In this document: positions 54,777 to 64,000 of the stretch, one piece after another | Layout of the letters: each line of letters starts with the position of its first letter | Position numbering within the stretch: the stretch's first letter is position 1 | Assembly: GCF_000454725.1 (NCBI RefSeq) | Contig: NZ_APJW01000004.1 | Span: 16,481-80,480 of the forward strand | Direction: 5' to 3' | Length of the DNA: 64,000 bases | Source: Chlamydia ibidis 10-1398/6 | GTDB taxonomy: Bacteria > Chlamydiota > Chlamydiia > Chlamydiales > Chlamydiaceae | Notes under the pieces: generated by a model | Databases searched by the model: none | Told to the model about the DNA's origin: nothing | The model's input: only the letters and a program-made list of their open reading frames with translations | Translations under genes and position numbers: made by a program

Positions 54777-56507
54777 CTACTCCTTGATAAAATCAGCTTC
54801 CAACACTAATCGACAAATTTGCGTTCCGTCAAATGCTTTTTTGGGTTTGCCCATATTCCAAAGTATAGCCAACCAACTGCGATCAAAATTACGATTAGCT
54901 TTGCCAAACAAAGTCTTAGTTAATGCTACTTGCATCAAACTAACCAGCTCCTTTGCTTTAAAAGCCTCTTTGCTTTCAGAAACCAAGGAAAAAATCCACG
55001 ATTTTAATTCGTTCTCTTCAATGAATGCGGGCGCACTTTCTATTGAAAAAGTGCAAGGTCCAATTTGTGATAAGTCAATCCCCATATTTGCAAAATCATG
55101 CAAATACGTAGCAAGCAAAACGGCCTCCTCTCGAGTGACTTCTAAACAAATGGGAGAGAGAAACATCTGACTATTGCGCGTGATGTTTAATTGCTTAGTT
55201 AGGGAGAGATAGAATAAATGTTTGCGAGCAGCTTCAGTAAAAACGACATGCACACCCTCAGAATCTTCAGCCAATATAACCTTCCCAATAGCAGCCAAAA
55301 ACTGTACCTCTGAAGATGAGATCCAAGTGATTTGTTTGTCTTGAATGGGTTCCTTGGCACATATATTAGCGAAAGGCACTTTGTTTTGATAATCACATAT
55401 TCTACTGAAAGGTAATTCCTGAGACATATTGTCTTCTTCCGGAACCGTGCTATCAAAAAAACGTACAGAAGGGAGAGAAATGCCTTCTAAACCTTTTGGC
55501 TCCACAATCTGACTAGAACATGCTAATACATCGGAAATAGCCATAGTAAGTTGGTCACCTAAGATGTCCTCTTTTAAAATTCGAACCTCTGTCTTTTGAG
55601 GATGTACATTAAAATCACACCAATGTGAGGGTAAGTATAATTTCACTATAAAAACAGGATGACGTTGAGATGGTAGAAGCAAACCGTACGACTCTGTTAT
55701 TTTTTTTGATATCCACATCGACTCAACAGGACGATCATTAATAAAGATTCTTTGTCCTTGACGTGTAGGACGGTGGAAATTTGGGTTGCCTAGATACCCC
55801 ACAATACGTATGTCCCCATTCTCATAAGATAACGGTAAAGCTTCTTTCATGAAACTTTCCCCCATTACAAATGCTATGCGTTCGCAGAGAGACTGGTGCT
55901 TAGATATAGAGAATTCCTGTTGACGCTCACTGAGCCATGACCAGGCAACATTTTCACAGGCAAGAATACAATTTTCTAACAATCGCCTAATTCCTAAACG
56001 ATCCACATGGGAACTTTTTTGAAAACCCTTACGAACTGGGACATTGTAAAATAATGAATCAATAGCAATTGTAGTCCCCTGCTGCCTAGGAGACGGTTTA
56101 GTTTCAAGTAAATCTCCACCATGAACGACACAACGAATTCCTTGTCCAATAGCTGTTGAAGAGAGGACTTCCATTTTACAGATTGAAGCTATAGCAGGTA
56201 AGGCTTCACCTCGAAAACCAAAACTATTTAAGGAAAATACGTCTGCAAACTCACCTATTTTAGAAGTTGCATGTCGTTGTAATGCCAGCATTATGTCTTC
56301 AAAAGTCATGCCACATCCATTATCCTTAACAACAATGAGACCTTGCCCGCCACCTAGGGTTTCAATCTCAATTTCAGTAGCCCCTGCGTCTAAAGAATTC
56401 TCTACCAATTCTTTAACAACAGACACAGCACTCTCTATAACTTCTCCAGCAGCTATCTGATTAATCGTTACAGAATCAAGTAACCGAATAGGCCTTCTAA
56501 TAGACAT
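54777..56507 (-). CDS. mutL: DNA mismatch repair protein MutL
   Basis: A 576-residue GHKL ATPase of mismatch repair. I start at ATG 56507 (MSIRRPIRLLDSVTINQIAA), since relatives begin close to the INQIAAGEV box; an in-frame TTG 15 bases earlier is possible. ATP-lid motifs: INQIAAGEV (near 17), VKELVENSLDAGA, KDNGCGM, GFRGEALPAI (near 95) and QGTTIAIDSLFYNVPVRKGF. The C-terminal endonuclease motif DQHAxxERxxYE is not visible, so the protein may lack nicking activity like E. coli MutL. It couples MutS recognition to strand removal. Followed by pepP. CT575 ortholog. Confidence 0.95.
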   Translation of the reverse strand: MSIRRPIRLLDSVTINQIAAGEVIESAVSVVKELVENSLDAGATEIEIETLGGGQGLIVVKDNGCGMTFEDIMLALQRHATSKIGEFADVFSLNSFGFRGEALPAIASICKMEVLSSTAIGQGIRCVVHGGDLLETKPSPRQQGTTIAIDSLFYNVPVRKGFQKSSHVDRLGIRRLLENCILACENVAWSWLSERQQEFSISKHQSLCERIAFVMGESFMKEALPLSYENGDIRIVGYLGNPNFHRPTRQGQRIFINDRPVESMWISKKITESYGLLLPSQRHPVFIVKLYLPSHWCDFNVHPQKTEVRILKEDILGDQLTMAISDVLACSSQIVEPKGLEGISLPSVRFFDSTVPEEDNMSQELPFSRICDYQNKVPFANICAKEPIQDKQITWISSSEVQFLAAIGKVILAEDSEGVHVVFTEAARKHLFYLSLTKQLNITRNSQMFLSPICLEVTREEAVLLATYLHDFANMGIDLSQIGPCTFSIESAPAFIEENELKSWIFSLVSESKEAFKAKELVSLMQVALTKTLFGKANRNFDRSWLAILWNMGKPKKAFDGTQICRLVLEADFIKE

Positions 56508-56657
56508 AAGAAACTCAAACAAAATATCTTGGCTGAGGAAATTAAAACACTACATAGCTAATGTCAAGAATCCAAGTTTTTATAGATTATAACTCACTCT
56601 AAAACAAGTAATTAGAAAAAAGCAGCCATTAACAATAAAATTAATTTCATTACAAAC

Positions 56658-56687
56658 TTGTCATTAGTAAATGATTAATTTTAAAAT
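56658..56687 (+). promoter_or_regulatory. Candidate sigma66 promoter of the lcrH-copB-copD operon
   Basis: TTGTCA (56658-56663), 18 bases and TAAAAT (56682-56687), with five of six matches in each box. The AT-rich 222-base gap between mutL and the chaperone gene holds no gene. The predicted start is about 56694, leaving a leader of some 36 bases. Confidence 0.5.
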
Positions 56688-56729
56688 TAGTTAATGAATA
56701 AATAATTTTTTATTTTAGGAATTATATTA

Positions 56730-57404
56730 ATGAGCAAGCCTACCTCTAATAATTCTAAGAAGCCTTCAGCATCATTTAACAAAAAAACACGTAGCCGACT
56801 TGCTGAGCTCGCTGCGCAGAAAAAAGCAAAAGCTAATGATCTAGAACAAAAGTATCCTGTACCTACAGAAGAAGAGACCAAACAAGCTCTTATGGATATT
56901 CTACAGGGGTTGGGGAATGGCCTGACACTGCAACAAATTTTAGGATTATCCGATGTCCTGTTAGAAGAGATTTATACAATAGCTTATAGCTTCTACTCTC
57001 AAGGGAAATACACTGAAGCTATTGGTTTGTTCCAAATTCTTACCGCTTCCAAACCACAATGTTATAAATATGTGCTAGGTTTAAGCTCTTGCTATCATCA
57101 ACTAAAAATGTATAACGAAGCTGCTTTTGGCTTCTTCCTAGCATTTGACGCTGAGCCAGAAAACCCTATCCCTCCCTACTACATTGCCGATAGTTTAATG
57201 AAAATAGATCAAAAGGAAGAATCTCGCGATTTCTTAGATATCACTATCGATATTTGTGGGAACAAACCGGAATACAAAATCCTAAAAGAGCGTTGCAATA
57301 TCATGAAAAACTCCTTGAACACAGACGCTCCTAAAAAAAATCAGAAAACTAAAGCAACAAAATCTAAGACTCCAGCAAAAAAACGCTCCGGGGGAAAACG
57401 TTAA
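56730..57404 (+). CDS. lcrH: LcrH/SycD-type class II type III chaperone
   Basis: A 224-residue TPR chaperone for the translocator proteins encoded downstream. The three TPR-like helix pairs lie at about residues 80-190 (YTIAYSFYSQGKYTEAIGLF, CYKYVLGLSSCYHQLKMYNE, PPYYIADSLMKIDQKEES). It is longer than Yersinia LcrH (168): a basic N-terminal tail (about 1-55) and a Lys-rich C-terminal tail (about 200-224) are extra. The ATG follows AGGA. Chaperones of this type bind the hydrophobic translocators and keep them soluble until secretion; early secretion control is known for LcrH in Yersinia. CT576 (Scc2/LcrH-1) ortholog. Confidence 0.93.
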   Translation: MSKPTSNNSKKPSASFNKKTRSRLAELAAQKKAKANDLEQKYPVPTEEETKQALMDILQGLGNGLTLQQILGLSDVLLEEIYTIAYSFYSQGKYTEAIGLFQILTASKPQCYKYVLGLSSCYHQLKMYNEAAFGFFLAFDAEPENPIPPYYIADSLMKIDQKEESRDFLDITIDICGNKPEYKILKERCNIMKNSLNTDAPKKNQKTKATKSKTPAKKRSGGKR

Positions 57405-57421
57405 TTATTCGAGAAGGCACC

Positions 57422-57787
57422 ATGAGTAAGAAATCTAAAAAAACAAAAAAAGTAACAACACAAGCAAAAACAGATACTCCCATTGTAGTTTCTAATTTCG
57501 ATCAACAAGAGCAAGCAATCCAAAATCTCGAAAACTTTGTCTCTGCTATTTATAAGGACCTCCCCTTAGCTGAAACATTTGGAGGCATCAATAATGAAAA
57601 ACAACTCACACAAATGATTGCGGCTTTAAGCGGAACCCTAGATGCTTTCCCAATTGAAACCCTAACAAGAGGCTTATTTTCTAATCCTCAAGAAGATGAA
57701 AAATTTTCTAAAGATCTGTCATCAATATTACATGGGTTAAAAAATCTAACATCGGTCGTGAACAAGCACGTCTCTGATAGAAAATAA
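57422..57787 (+). CDS. Small conserved protein in translocator operon (CT577-like)
   Basis: A 121-residue, mostly helical, soluble protein with a very Lys-rich N-terminus (MSKKSKKTKKVTTQAK) and an acidic to neutral remainder. No membrane segment or recognised motif. It lies 17 bases after the chaperone and 40 before copB on the same strand, so it probably belongs to the translocator system, perhaps as a second chaperone or a needle-tip/regulatory helper; this is inference from position. Corresponds to CT577, hypothetical in annotations I remember. Confidence 0.75.
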   Translation: MSKKSKKTKKVTTQAKTDTPIVVSNFDQQEQAIQNLENFVSAIYKDLPLAETFGGINNEKQLTQMIAALSGTLDAFPIETLTRGLFSNPQEDEKFSKDLSSILHGLKNLTSVVNKHVSDRK

Positions 57788-57827
57788 TACTGTTCGGTAA
57801 AACTAAATGATATGAGGTAGAACCAGT

Positions 57828-59330
57828 ATGTCTCTTTCTTCTTCTTCAGGACCTGACAATGCGAATATGAGAAATATTATGTCACAGGTACTTGCTTCAA
57901 CACCACAAGCTGTACCTACTCCTGACAAGTTAGCTGGAAATGAAACCAAACAAATTCAGCAAACCCGTCAGGGGAAAAATACGGAAATGCAAAGTGATAC
58001 AGCAATTGCTGGAACTCAAGGCAAGAATAAAACGGATGCTGTGCTTGAGGCTGAGGACTCTAGCAACATCATGGCGCAACAAGGCATTGCAGCCGGAAAA
58101 GAGACAGCCACTGCAAATGCGGCAAATGCAGCGAACTCCGCAGAAATCGCAAAAGCTATTAATCTACAAACGAGTATTGAAGAAACTAATAAAACACTAG
58201 AGACGACTCTTTCTTCGTTATCTTCAGTAGATTCTGCTCAGGTACAAGAAATCCAGGAATTAGTTGCTTCAGCAGTGTCAGGCCAATCAGCACGCGTTTC
58301 TGATAACTTTGAAACTCCTGATTTACCTAAGCCTTCTATTACTCCAAGACAAGATGTTATGGAAATCAGTATGGCTCTGGCGAAAGCTATTGCTTCATTA
58401 GGAGAAGCAACGGCCTCTGCGTTATCAAATTACCAGAGTACGCAAGCACAAGCAGAATCTATGAACCGAGCTTCTTTGGAATCTCAAGGACTAAAGATCG
58501 ATTCTGAACGAGCAGAATTTAAAAAAATGAAAGAATTAGAAGCTAAAAGCGCTTCTAACCAGACATTGAATACAGTAAGTACTGTGATGATTGCGGTATC
58601 AGTGGCCATTACGGTTATCTCTGTAGTTTCAGCACTATTTACTTGTGGTTTAGGCCTCATAGGAACTGCAGCGGCAGGCGCTACTGCAGCAGGCGCAGCC
58701 GGAGCTGCTGCTGCTACAGCAGGAGTTACTGCAGGAGCTGCTGCTGCCACTGCTACTGCCACTAGCGTAGCGACAACAGTAGCTACACAAGTCACAATGC
58801 AAGCAGTAATTCAAACAATAAAGACAGCAATTGTAGAAGCTGTAAAACAGGCAATAACTGCTGCAATTAAAGAAGCAGCAAAACTTGGGATCAAACAAGT
58901 AATCAAACAAGTAATTCAAGCTGCTGTAAAGACATTAATGAAAAACATGTCCAAAATTTTTAATACAGGTAAAGAGTTGATTGCTAAATCATTCCCACGG
59001 CTCGCAAAGGTTATGGAAAACCTAGGAAGTAAATGGGTCGCAATGGGATTAGGGACTGCAATTGCTGTACCATCACTAGTAAAGGGTATTGGGGATATCA
59101 ATATTTCACACGCACAACAAGAGCTTGCAACAATACAAAGAGAAACCGGAATGTTAACAGCGCAATCTGAAATGATGAAAATGTTCACTCTATTCTGGCA
59201 ACAGGCTAGTAAAATAGCAGCGAAGCAGACAGACGGGGCTAGTGAAATGCAACAACAAGCAACTAAGCTTGGGGCACAAATTTCTAAAGCATTCACAGCT
59301 ATTAGTGCTGGCCTAGCATCAGCGGTATAA
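57828..59330 (+). CDS. copB: Type III translocator CopB (YopB/IpaB-like)
   Basis: A 500-residue, Ala/Gln/Thr-rich translocator. Residues about 1-190 are polar with helical stretches; then a long hydrophobic region (about 245-330, starting [20 protein letters not shown] and continuing in an Ala/Gly-rich tract) and a further amphipathic stretch to about 425. The end (about 445-500) is a helical tail with [14 protein letters not shown]. YopB-class proteins insert in the host membrane and form the pore with the smaller partner CopD. It is preceded by GAGGTAGAACC and lies 28 bases before copD. CT578 ortholog. Confidence 0.9.
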   Translation: MSLSSSSGPDNANMRNIMSQVLASTPQAVPTPDKLAGNETKQIQQTRQGKNTEMQSDTAIAGTQGKNKTDAVLEAEDSSNIMAQQGIAAGKETATANAANAANSAEIAKAINLQTSIEETNKTLETTLSSLSSVDSAQVQEIQELVASAVSGQSARVSDNFETPDLPKPSITPRQDVMEISMALAKAIASLGEATASALSNYQSTQAQAESMNRASLESQGLKIDSERAEFKKMKELEAKSASNQTLNTVSTVMIAVSVAITVISVVSALFTCGLGLIGTAAAGATAAGAAGAAAATAGVTAGAAAATATATSVATTVATQVTMQAVIQTIKTAIVEAVKQAITAAIKEAAKLGIKQVIKQVIQAAVKTLMKNMSKIFNTGKELIAKSFPRLAKVMENLGSKWVAMGLGTAIAVPSLVKGIGDINISHAQQELATIQRETGMLTAQSEMMKMFTLFWQQASKIAAKQTDGASEMQQQATKLGAQISKAFTAISAGLASAV

Positions 59331-59358
59331 CATTTATTATCAAAGGGAGCATTTTGCT

Positions 59359-60699
59359 ATGACATCAGGAGTTAGTGGAAACAATAGTTCTGATCCTACA
59401 TTGGCAGCTCAGCTTGCACAAAATGCTAGCCAAGCAGCTGCAACAGCATCAGGAAATAAACAACAAGTAAATAAGCAGGGAGCGCAAGAAGAAGTTGCTG
59501 CTGGCTTTGAAGACTTGATCCAAGAGACCCAAACACAAGGAACTAACAAGAAAGAAGCTACCTCACAAACTACAAAAAGTTCCAAGTCTGAAAAAGGAGA
59601 AAAAGCTGGAAAAACATCTACTTCCACTTCAGTCTCCAGTGCTGCAAATACTGCTACCGCGCAGGCTGTTAAAGGACCTGGAGGATTGGGTCAAAATAAT
59701 TACGAGCTCCCCCAATTACCTGAACCCCCAAATACAGAAGTTAATGGGGTAGTAATTAAGAAAGGCATGGGGACACTAGCCTTATTAGGATTGATTATGA
59801 CTTTGTTAGCACAAGCTAGCGCTAAATCATGGTCTTCACAATTTCAACAACAGAACCAGGCTATTCAAAACCAGGTGGCAATGGCACCAGAAATTGGCAA
59901 TGCCATTAGAACTCAAGCAAATCACCAAGCTGCTGCTACTGAAGCTCAAGCAAAACAAAGTTTAATCTCTGGTATCGTTAATATCGTTGGATTTGCCGTT
60001 TCAGTAGGAGGAGGAATTCTTTCTGCAGCAAAAAGCTTGGGGGGTTTAAAATCTGCAGCGTTTGCGAAAGAAACTGCAGGAGCTGCAGGAACAGCTGCGA
60101 GTTCTGCTGCCTCGCAAGCGTCTCGAGTTGCTTCAGAAGCAACTGCTTCTGTAGCTAAAACAGCAACAAATGTAGCCTCTTCAGCTGCAAGTTCTGCTGG
60201 GCAGGCAGCTTCTAAAGCAGCAGCAGGATTAGTCGATGATATTGCAGCTGCAACATCTAAGGCGACTGCAGGAGCTGCTAATGTAGCTGGGAAAGGAGGC
60301 GGTTTATTTGAAAAAGTTTTAAATAATCCGGGCTGGAAAGATCAACTTTCTCGTGGTATGAACGTAGTAAAAACACAAGGAGGACGAGCAGCTGCATTTG
60401 CCGGTCGAGCTCTCTCAACATCAATGCAAATGTCCCAATTGGTACATGGTTTAACAGCAGGTATTGATGGTATCGTTGGAGGTATCATTGGTGCAGAAGT
60501 TGCATATCATCAAAAACAAGCTGGTATGGCTGAAGCGCATGCTGAAGAGTTAAAACAAATGTCCTCGATTCAAAGCCAATACGCAGGACAAGCACAATCA
60601 TTACAAGATCAATCCCAACAAAGCTTCAGCTCGGCGTTACAAACTTTACAAAATATCGCCGATTCTCAAACACAAACCACAGCAACAATCTTCAGTTAA
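59359..60699 (+). CDS. copD: Type III translocator CopD (YopD/IpaC-like)
   Basis: A 446-residue translocator, Ala/Gln/Ser-rich, partner of CopB. A polar N-terminus (about 1-125) precedes a membrane segment at about 133-153 ([18 protein letters not shown]), a second moderately hydrophobic stretch near 198-225 ([19 protein letters not shown]) and a long Ala-rich amphipathic helical region (about 225-320) with an Ala/Ser periodicity. The C-terminal helical tail (about 385-446) contains Gln-rich [15 protein letters not shown]. It is the last gene of the operon and is followed by a strong hairpin. CT579 ortholog. Confidence 0.9.
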   Translation: MTSGVSGNNSSDPTLAAQLAQNASQAAATASGNKQQVNKQGAQEEVAAGFEDLIQETQTQGTNKKEATSQTTKSSKSEKGEKAGKTSTSTSVSSAANTATAQAVKGPGGLGQNNYELPQLPEPPNTEVNGVVIKKGMGTLALLGLIMTLLAQASAKSWSSQFQQQNQAIQNQVAMAPEIGNAIRTQANHQAAATEAQAKQSLISGIVNIVGFAVSVGGGILSAAKSLGGLKSAAFAKETAGAAGTAASSAASQASRVASEATASVAKTATNVASSAASSAGQAASKAAAGLVDDIAAATSKATAGAANVAGKGGGLFEKVLNNPGWKDQLSRGMNVVKTQGGRAAAFAGRALSTSMQMSQLVHGLTAGIDGIVGGIIGAEVAYHQKQAGMAEAHAEELKQMSSIQSQYAGQAQSLQDQSQQSFSSALQTLQNIADSQTQTTATIFS

Positions 60700-60740
60700 T
60701 AACTTGAAGAAACTAGCTGAATAACCTTGCTCTTACAATT

Positions 60741-60771
60741 CTCTTGATGTAAAGCTGCTTTACATCAAGAG
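60741..60771. terminator. Perfect 14-bp hairpin at end of copD and the convergent transporter gene
   Basis: CTCTTGATGTAAAG (60741-60754) and CTTTACATCAAGAG (60758-60771) pair perfectly around a CTG loop. It contains the stop codon of the minus-strand gene. No strong T-run follows on either side, yet symmetry and position between convergent genes suggest a bidirectional terminator. Confidence 0.75.
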
Positions 60772-61715
60772 ACAATATATCCTTGCCTAAACTCTTCATG
60801 ATAAATCATTCTACAACCTATGACCATGAAGCTAACAGCAAGCAAAAGACTCAAGGAAAAATTCTCACCCAACAGCAACCATCCATAAAATGCTGAAAAT
60901 AAAGGCATTACAAGACTACAGAAAGATAAGAAAGTCGAAGAAAATTGACGAAGCAGCTTAGCATAGAGATTGTAACAGATTAAGTTAGAAATAACGACAA
61001 GACCAACTATAGAATATAAAAATAGCTTAGAGTCACTTACAGGAACAGGGTCCCAATTTTCTACGCACATAGAATGTAATAACGACAATATTCCAGCAAT
61101 CAACATCGCATAGACGTTGATAATCCCAACAGACAGAGTAGTGTTTTTTTCTATTTTTCTTAACAATGTCCACCCAAAAGCAGAAAAACAGGTTGCTAAT
61201 AGCAAAAGTAGCTCTGAATAGCCTATTTGCCATGTCCATAAACCTCCTTCTCCACCAAAAAATAAGTAAGAGATGTAACCAAACAAGCCTAAGAAAAGTC
61301 CTATGGTCTTTTTCCAGGTTATAGTTTCTTTCAACTGGATATAAGAAAACAAAGCAGAGATGAACGGAGATAAACCATAAATAAAACAAGCCTTCGACGA
61401 AGTTAGTCCACGCAAACCAACAAATTCACAAACATTTGCTAAGTAAAACCCAGACAAAGAAAGTAAGAAAATTGGCATGTAAATACTTCTAGGTAAACGT
61501 AGAGACCTTTCCTTATAGTAAGTAACACCTGCTAAAATTACCCCAGCTAAAATCATACGACTACCAGTCACAAAAAGTGGAGCCGATGAATCTATGGCAA
61601 GCTTACTAATAGCAAATGAAGAAGACCATATAAACGCTGTAAAAAAAACTAGAAATATTGACATATGGAGGTTCTTAAAAGGAACTGACTGTGTCATTTT
61701 AAAAAAAAATACCAT
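60765..61715 (-). CDS. DMT-superfamily (EamA/RhaT-like) transporter
   Basis: A membrane protein of about 316 residues with ten hydrophobic segments arranged as two EamA repeats (residues about 15-150 and 165-300). The first repeat has [20 protein letters not shown] and the end of it contains GLYPFL-type [10 protein letters not shown]; the second holds [11 protein letters not shown] and [17 protein letters not shown]. Family members export or import amino acids or other metabolites; the substrate is unknown. The start is unclear: ATG 61715 has GGAGG only two bases away, TTG 61724 has none, and ATG 61697 also has none. Listed as rhaT-like in C. trachomatis (CT580). Divergent from thrS, overlapping its non-coding leader. 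Confidence 0.8.
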   Translation of the reverse strand: MVFFFKMTQSVPFKNLHMSIFLVFFTAFIWSSSFAISKLAIDSSAPLFVTGSRMILAGVILAGVTYYKERSLRLPRSIYMPIFLLSLSGFYLANVCEFVGLRGLTSSKACFIYGLSPFISALFSYIQLKETITWKKTIGLFLGLFGYISYLFFGGEGGLWTWQIGYSELLLLLATCFSAFGWTLLRKIEKNTTLSVGIINVYAMLIAGILSLLHSMCVENWDPVPVSDSKLFLYSIVGLVVISNLICYNLYAKLLRQFSSTFLSFCSLVMPLFSAFYGWLLLGENFSLSLLLAVSFMVIGCRMIYHEEFRQGYIVS

Positions 61716-61855
61716 TGCCTCCAACTGAAATAAAATTTTTAGACAAACTAAATCTTCCTATAATAAATCTATTCCCTAGAAATGCAGAAAACTCCCTTGC
61801 TTTGATCCCAAAAAACACTACAATAACTGGTGTTAAGAATCTCTATGAGGACAAA

Positions 61856-63763
61856 ATGATCCACATAATTTGTAATAAAGAAACTTTTGAATTGCCCGCA
61901 GGGACAACTGCTGCTGATTTCGCGAGCAAAATAAAAAATTCTCATTACTTTGCTGGTGTCATGATCAACGACAAACTAAAGGACTTGTCCACATGTCTGC
62001 AGGAAGGAGATTCTTTGAGGTTTGTAACGTTTTCAGATCCTGAAGGGCGAGAAATCTTCCTTCATACTTCGGCACACATCTTGGCTCAAGCTGTTTTACG
62101 TTTATGGCCTGATGCAATCCCTACTATTGGCCCCGTCATTGATCAAGGATTCTATTACGATTTTGCCAACCTCTCTATCAGTGAAGCTGATTTCGAAATG
62201 ATTGAAAATATGATCTCTCAAATCGTAGAAGAGAAGCATCCAATATCCAGACATGTATTCAAGAGTAAGGAAGAAGCTCTTAAAGAGTTTCCGAATAACC
62301 CTTTTAAGACAGAATTAATCAGAGAATTGCCTGATCATGAAGAAATAACAGCGTACAGTCAGGGAGAGTTTATGGATTTATGCCGTGGCCCCCATTTGCC
62401 TACAACTACCCCCGTAAAGGCATTCAAACTATTACGCACCTCAGCAGCATATTGGAAAGGGAACCCCTCAAGAGAATCCCTAATACGCATTTATGGCATT
62501 TCCTTCCCCACTACAAAAGAACTTAGAGAGCATTTACACCAACTAGAAGAAGCAAAAAAGCGCGACCATAGAGTCCTGGGAACTAAACTAGATTTATTTT
62601 CTCAACAAGAATGTTCGGCAGGCATGCCATTCTTCCATCCCAGAGGCATGATAATTTGGGATGCACTTATCAATTATTGGAAACACTTACATCGCCTTGC
62701 CGGATATAAAGAAATACAGACCCCAGAACTAATGAACCGCCACCTTTGGGAGATCTCTGGTCACTGGGATAATTACAAAGATAACATGTATACCCTAGAA
62801 ATAGATGATGAGGACTACGCAATTAAACCAATGAATTGTCCTGGTTGTATGCTGTATTATAAGACGAAATTACACAGCTACAAGGAGTTCCCCTTAAGAA
62901 TTGCAGAAATTGGGCATGTCCATCGCTACGAAATTTCTGGAGCTCTATCTGGGTTAATGCGTGTTCGTGCTTTTCATCAGGATGACGCACATATTTTTTT
63001 GGCGCCCGAACAAGTTGAAGAAGAAACTTTAAACATTTTAAATTTAGTTTCTGAATTGTACGGGACGTTTGGTTTAGATTATCATTTAGAGTTATCAACA
63101 AGACCTGAGACAGGCACGATCGGCGATGATAATCTTTGGGAACTAGCAACTACATCTCTAAAACGAGCATTAGAAAAATCAAATAGACCATTTCTAGTCA
63201 GTCCTGGAGAAGGTGCGTTCTATGGCCCTAAAATTGATATCCATGTTAAAGATGCAATTAACCGAACTTGGCAATGCGGAACTATCCAATTAGATATGTT
63301 CCTCCCCGAACGTTTTCAGCTAGAATATACTAATGCTTTTGGAGAAAAGAGTACTCCTATTATGTTACATCGCGCCTTATTCGGTTCTATAGAACGCTTC
63401 CTAGGAATTTTGATTGAACATTTCAAAGGTAAATTTCCCCTATGGTTAAGTCCAGAACAAATCCGTATTATTACCGTTGCTGACCGACATGAATCACGAG
63501 CAAAAGAATTAGCTTTTACATGGCAGAAACTCGGTTTTACAGTTACTGTAGATGACTCAAGCGAATCCGTAAGTAAGAAAATCCGTAATGCCCAAAATAT
63601 GCAAGTAAATTATATGATTACACTGGGTGATCGTGAAATTGAAAATAATACATTAGCAGTGCGCACCCGAGATAACCGGGTTCTAAGTGATGTGTCAGTG
63701 GAAACATTCATAAATACAGCACTTGAAGAAAAGAACTCTTTGAGCTTAACTCCACTACTGTAA
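61856..63763 (+). CDS. thrS: Threonyl-tRNA synthetase
   Basis: A 635-residue class II synthetase. I place the start at ATG 61856 ([14 protein letters not shown]), preceded by GAGG; the ORF can be read back to TTG 61715, but those 47 residues are not seen in relatives. Domains: TGS (about 1-60), editing domain with [11 protein letters not shown] (near 75) and the HxxxC-type site further on, and catalytic motifs 1-3 with [10 protein letters not shown] (near 330), [12 protein letters not shown] (motif 2, near 367) and [20 protein letters not shown] (motif 3, near 505), then the anticodon-binding domain. No T-box-like leader is visible. CT581 ortholog. Confidence 0.97.
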   Translation: MIHIICNKETFELPAGTTAADFASKIKNSHYFAGVMINDKLKDLSTCLQEGDSLRFVTFSDPEGREIFLHTSAHILAQAVLRLWPDAIPTIGPVIDQGFYYDFANLSISEADFEMIENMISQIVEEKHPISRHVFKSKEEALKEFPNNPFKTELIRELPDHEEITAYSQGEFMDLCRGPHLPTTTPVKAFKLLRTSAAYWKGNPSRESLIRIYGISFPTTKELREHLHQLEEAKKRDHRVLGTKLDLFSQQECSAGMPFFHPRGMIIWDALINYWKHLHRLAGYKEIQTPELMNRHLWEISGHWDNYKDNMYTLEIDDEDYAIKPMNCPGCMLYYKTKLHSYKEFPLRIAEIGHVHRYEISGALSGLMRVRAFHQDDAHIFLAPEQVEEETLNILNLVSELYGTFGLDYHLELSTRPETGTIGDDNLWELATTSLKRALEKSNRPFLVSPGEGAFYGPKIDIHVKDAINRTWQCGTIQLDMFLPERFQLEYTNAFGEKSTPIMLHRALFGSIERFLGILIEHFKGKFPLWLSPEQIRIITVADRHESRAKELAFTWQKLGFTVTVDDSSESVSKKIRNAQNMQVNYMITLGDREIENNTLAVRTRDNRVLSDVSVETFINTALEEKNSLSLTPLL

Positions 63764-63791
63764 CTCTATAGCAAAAGGATCAAAAATCTAG

Positions 63792-64000
63792 ATGAAAACC
63801 ATAGCTGTCAATAGCTTTAAGGGTGGAACCGCAAAAACATCGACAACTCTACATCTAGGAGCAGCGTTAGCTCGATATCATAATGCTAGAGTGTTATTGA
63901 TCGATTTTGATGCTCAAGCGAATCTTACTTCAGGTTTAGGATTGGACCCTGACTGTTATGATAGCCTTGCGGTCGTTCTCCAAGGCGAGAAGGATATTCA
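63792..64000 (+). CDS. ParA/MinD-family ATPase, N-terminal part (3' end outside window)
   Basis: The frame starts at ATG 63792, 28 bases after thrS, and runs off the window. The 69 visible residues begin MKTIAVNSFKGGTAKTST, with the deviant Walker A motif KGGTAKTS of the ParA/Soj/MinD family, then LGAALARYHNARVLLIDFDA with the A' aspartates. These ATPases segregate chromosomes or plasmids or place the division site. AAAAGG lies upstream. Annotated as minD or parA-like in C. trachomatis (CT582). Chromosomal ParA is the likelier identity, but the visible part cannot decide. Confidence 0.85.
   Translation, partial: MKTIAVNSFKGGTAKTSTTLHLGAALARYHNARVLLIDFDAQANLTSGLGLDPDCYDSLAVVLQGEKDI

Noticed and set aside
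58484..58919. Two minus-strand ORFs rich in Cys, Ser and Ala opposite copB
   Set aside because: They are the reverse reading of the GCA/GCT-rich Ala codons of copB; no ribosome-binding site and no similarity to real families.
61715..61855. 47-residue N-terminal extension of thrS
   Set aside because: TTG start with no ribosome-binding site; overlaps the divergent transporter start, and the TGS domain begins properly at ATG 61856.

Overview
The window is a stretch of the core chromosome of a member of the genus Chlamydia (family Chlamydiaceae). The evidence is gene content and order: a PorB-type porin, a flagellar-like FliF/FliH/FliI set in an otherwise non-motile genome plan, two SNF2-type helicases, the type III secretion block cdsJ-K-L-R-S-T, a reduced type II secretion (Gsp) block, and the LcrH/CopB/CopD translocator operon. 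From memory of Chlamydia trachomatis numbering, the left half follows CT719 down to CT697 and the right half follows CT554 up to CT582. The join near 31.25-31.41 kb brings together blocks that are far apart in C. trachomatis, which suggests a species of the former Chlamydophila branch (pneumoniae/psittaci/caviae/felis/abortus-like). I cannot name the species from sequence alone. The DNA is AT-rich, tightly packed and without insertion sequences, CRISPR arrays, rRNA genes or obvious pseudogenes.

Layout. 0-5 kb: C-terminus of FliF, then FliH-, FliI- and FliJ-like genes, a UDP-sugar pyrophosphorylase and gpsA, all on the plus strand and probably one operon. 5-6 kb: porB with its own promoter. 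6-9.6 kb: two minus-strand proteins of unknown function that are paralogous in their C-terminal halves. 9.7-16.1 kb: minus-strand operon SNF2 helicase - mreB - pckA. 16.1-23.5 kb: plus-strand tRNA-Gly, trigger factor, clpP, clpX, pcnB, der and a small protein that looks like two tandem phage tail-fibre knob domains. 23.5-29.1 kb: minus-strand psd, a TPR protein and secA. 29.3-36.3 kb: plus-strand mnmE, nth, brnQ and a second SNF2 helicase. 36.3-39.3 kb: a small zinc-ribbon membrane protein (minus), then lpdA and lipA. 39.5-44.3 kb: type III secretion basal body and export genes. 44.4-44.8 kb: a small membrane protein with Inc-like features. 45-53.6 kb: type II secretion operon (minus). 53.7-56.5 kb: mutL and pepP (minus). 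56.7-60.7 kb: type III translocators and chaperone. 60.8-64 kb: a DMT transporter (minus), thrS and the start of a ParA/MinD ATPase.

How it works together. Two protein export machines sit side by side: the type III apparatus with its translocon, which injects effectors into the host cell, and the type II machine, which moves periplasmic proteins such as proteases across the outer membrane. Protein quality control (trigger factor, ClpXP, SecA), cell shape and division (MreB), chromatin or RNA-polymerase remodelling (SNF2 ATPases), tRNA maturation (MnmE, PcnB) and DNA repair (Nth, MutL) fill the rest.

I found no wholly new multi-gene system. The strongest unexplained observations are the two-knob protein at 22.96 kb, a FliG-like segment fused to the end of FliF, pseudopilins that all carry serine instead of glycine before the predicted cleavage site, the paralogous pair at 6.1-9.6 kb, and structured leaders upstream of clpP and upstream of the 9.6 kb gene.
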